Shown here piece by piece: positions 15,651-17,278 of a DNA stretch of 17,278 bases (positions are counted from its first letter, which is position 1; each line of letters opens with the position of its first letter). Both the position numbers and the translations under genes were made by a program. This DNA is from Francisellaceae bacterium UBA6186. Its GTDB lineage: Bacteria; Pseudomonadota; Gammaproteobacteria; UBA6186; Azoamicaceae. The stretch is taken from assembly GCA_002422785.1 (NCBI GenBank), contig DITK01000029.1, positions 12,030 through 29,307 on the forward strand, in the 5' to 3' direction. The notes under the pieces were generated by a model. The model saw only the letters and a list, made by a program, of their open reading frames with translations, made no database searches and was not told the origin of the DNA.

Positions 15651-15676
15651 ATTAAACATAATAGATACTACTGCTA

Positions 15677-16648
15677 TTAATAACTTAAAACTTCCTTCAC
15701 TACAGTTAAAATTCTAGCAACACTTGGCATATATAATCCCTCTAATCTGTAAGGCGGGACTATAGTATCAAAACCGGTTACTCTTTTGATAGGTGCTAAT
15801 AAATTGGTTAATCCTAGATCTGCTATTTGAGCCGCAATTTCAGCACCCACCCCACAAGTTTGGGCTGCTTCATGAATAATTACACATCTACCAGTTTTTG
15901 CTATTGATTGTAAAATAGTATCCAGATCTAATGGCTTAATTGTCGCAACATCAATAACCTCGGCACTAATGTTATTATTACTTAATTCTTTAGCTACCGC
16001 TAAGGTTTCATGAATCATAGCCCCCCAGCTTATTAAAGTTATATCATTGCCACTCTGCAATATAAAGCACTTATCTAACGGTAGAGCTTGACCATCATCA
16101 TTTATTTCTTGTTTAAATAATCTATATAATCTTGTTGGTTCTAAAAAAATTACCGGATCTGGATTAGCAATAGCAGCTAACAATAATCCATAAGCTTTTA
16201 TAGGCGATGATGGAATAACAACTCTAATTCCCGGAATATGGGCCAAAATAGCCTCGGTACTTTCAGAATGATGCTCTGGTGCATGTATCCCACATCCATA
16301 TGGAGCACGAATTACTATGGGGCAAGATAGTCTTCCCCTGGTTCGATACCGCATCCTAGATGCATGACTTATAATTTGATCTAATGCTGAATATAAAAAG
16401 CCCATAAATTGAATTTCAACAATCGGCTTAAGCCCACAAGCCCCCATGCCAACTGCAATCCCGGCTAACATATTTTCAGCTAATGGCGTATCTAATACTC
16501 TATCGGTAAATTTTTCTTGCAAACCAATAGTTGCTCGAAATACTCCACCATTTTTACCAATATCTTCGCCTAACAAAATGATGTGATCATCGTGTTGCAT
16601 AGCAAAGTGTAAGGCTTTATTTATAGCATCAATTAATGTAACTATCAT
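15677..16648 (-). CDS. pdhB: Pyruvate/2-oxoacid dehydrogenase E1 component, beta subunit
   Basis: E1-beta pairs with E1-alpha in the alpha2beta2 thiamine-diphosphate decarboxylase that feeds the E2 lipoyl arm. The 323-residue length is family-typical. The conserved GEDIGKNGGVFRAT (about 27-40), DTPLAENMLAGIAVG with the ThDP-activating Glu (about 53-67), EIQFMGF, IRAPYGCGIHAPEHHSES and DPVIFLEPTRLYR segments are all present, followed by the C-terminal transketolase-type domain (DITLISWGAM, then VIDVATIKPLD). Its ATG overlaps the pdhA stop as ATGA (16648-16645), so translation is coupled to pdhA. pdhC begins 37 nt after its stop. The sequence resembles gammaproteobacterial PDH E1-beta more than branched-chain versions, but substrate cannot be proven here. 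Confidence 0.95.
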   Translation of the reverse strand: MIVTLIDAINKALHFAMQHDDHIILLGEDIGKNGGVFRATIGLQEKFTDRVLDTPLAENMLAGIAVGMGACGLKPIVEIQFMGFLYSALDQIISHASRMRYRTRGRLSCPIVIRAPYGCGIHAPEHHSESTEAILAHIPGIRVVIPSSPIKAYGLLLAAIANPDPVIFLEPTRLYRLFKQEINDDGQALPLDKCFILQSGNDITLISWGAMIHETLAVAKELSNNNISAEVIDVATIKPLDLDTILQSIAKTGRCVIIHEAAQTCGVGAEIAAQIADLGLTNLLAPIKRVTGFDTIVPPYRLEGLYMPSVARILTVVKEVLSY

Positions 16649-17278
16649 GATATATGATCTTTTTGAACTTTTAAGCCATCTGGTAATGTTTTATATACAT
16701 GATTAAACATTTCACTGACAGATCTTGTGGCTGGTAATAAAAAATAATTGTTAACTGCTTGATCTATTTTATATTTACATTGCTGTTCGATTTGTAAATC
16801 ATCGTTGGCGGAAAATTTATATTTATGTTCTAAAAATATTTTTAATCTTAACAATGGATCGGTTATTAAATGTTGTTGTTTTTCTGTCGCAGAACGATAA
16901 CGACTAGCATCATCTGCCGTGGTATGATCGTTCATGCGATATGTTATTGCCTCTATTACCCTTGGTTCGTTATTACAACGTGCTTGCTCGATAGCAATAT
17001 CTAACCTGTATCGTAAAGCTAAGATATCGTTACCGTCTACTTGTTCTCCAACAATACCTGCGGCAATCGCTTTTTGCGCCAAAGTTTCAGCTTTGGTTTG
17101 TAAATTTTTTGGGGTAGAAATTGCATATTTATTATTAATAATCACAAATACTACTGGTAAACTCCAAGTTTTGGCTAAATTTAAAGCCTCGTAGAAATCT
17201 CCCCTTGATGTCCCACCATCTCCAATTGTGGTCACAACTACTTGATCTAACTTTTGATATTTAACAGCATATGCAGCA
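16645..17278 (-). CDS. pdhA: Pyruvate/2-oxoacid dehydrogenase E1 component, alpha subunit (5' end outside window)
   Basis: This is the C-terminal part (about 210 residues) of E1-alpha, open to the window edge, so the true start lies beyond 17278. The visible part begins AAYAVKYQKLDQVVVTTIGD. It contains the thiamine-diphosphate motif, GDG (in IGDGGTSRGDFYEALN) followed by about 25 residues and then INNKYAIS. Further on is the QVDGNDILALR segment and the DHTTADDASRYR loop, which is diagnostic of E1-alpha. The C-terminus is ordinary, and its TGA overlaps the pdhB ATG by 4 bp. It is the first visible gene of the pdhA-pdhB-pdhC order, and its promoter is outside the window. E3 (lipoamide dehydrogenase) is not seen and must come from elsewhere. 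Confidence 0.95.
   Translation of the reverse strand, partial: AAYAVKYQKLDQVVVTTIGDGGTSRGDFYEALNLAKTWSLPVVFVIINNKYAISTPKNLQTKAETLAQKAIAAGIVGEQVDGNDILALRYRLDIAIEQARCNNEPRVIEAITYRMNDHTTADDASRYRSATEKQQHLITDPLLRLKIFLEHKYKFSANDDLQIEQQCKYKIDQAVNNYFLLPATRSVSEMFNHVYKTLPDGLKVQKDHIS

Noticed and set aside
1..17278. CRISPR arrays, insertion sequences, phage genes or toxin-antitoxin pairs
   Set aside because: No regularly spaced repeats, transposase motifs, terminal inverted repeats or small gene pairs of these types were seen on either strand.

Overview
The window is AT-rich throughout (roughly two thirds A+T by eye), with tight gene packing, weak Shine-Dalgarno sequences and gammaproteobacterial-type housekeeping proteins. 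The UvrB, WaaA, RND pump and E1-beta proteins read like gammaproteobacterial versions. Together with a glutaminase and a very long cytoplasmic coiled-coil protein, this suggests a host-associated gammaproteobacterium, perhaps near the Legionellales/Coxiellaceae. That placement is inference from protein character, not a measured phylogeny.

Layout. Positions 1-22 hold the 5' end of a tRNA gene on the minus strand (probably tRNA-Asn). It diverges from uvrB, and the two promoters interlock. From 2.1 to 5.2 kb lie cell-envelope genes: a GT4 glycosyltransferase (minus), a lone type IV pilin (plus) and waaA, the Kdo transferase (plus). From 5.2 to 9.5 kb there is a minus-strand efflux operon, an HlyD-type adaptor followed by an AcrB/MdtB-like RND pump, with no TolC-like gene in view. 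From 9.7 to 12.4 kb is an 882-residue coiled-coil protein of unknown function with a 33-bp tandem repeat. From 12.4 to 13.8 kb is a complete glutaminase gene flanked on both sides by coding-looking sequence that is not part of its own frame. From 13.9 to 14.4 kb is a small secreted DUF4124-like protein. From 14.5 kb to the window end is a minus-strand pdhA-pdhB-pdhC operon for an alpha2beta2-type 2-oxoacid (pyruvate) dehydrogenase. E3 is not in the window and pdhA is cut by the edge.

How the genes fit together. WaaA and the GT4 enzyme point to LPS or surface-glycan assembly. The pump and adaptor make a tripartite exporter once a TolC homologue is supplied from elsewhere. Glutaminase (glutamine to glutamate) and the pyruvate dehydrogenase subunits fit an amino-acid and pyruvate based carbon economy, common in intracellular bacteria.

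The most notable observations are: a 90-codon open frame directly in phase behind the glutaminase TGA, followed by a second open frame shifted by one base; a small open frame overlapping the glutaminase start; an apparent ATT initiation codon for pdhC with a good Shine-Dalgarno; sigma70-like promoters ending only 6 nt before the uvrB and waaA ATGs, suggesting leaderless mRNAs; and the uncharacterised coiled-coil protein.
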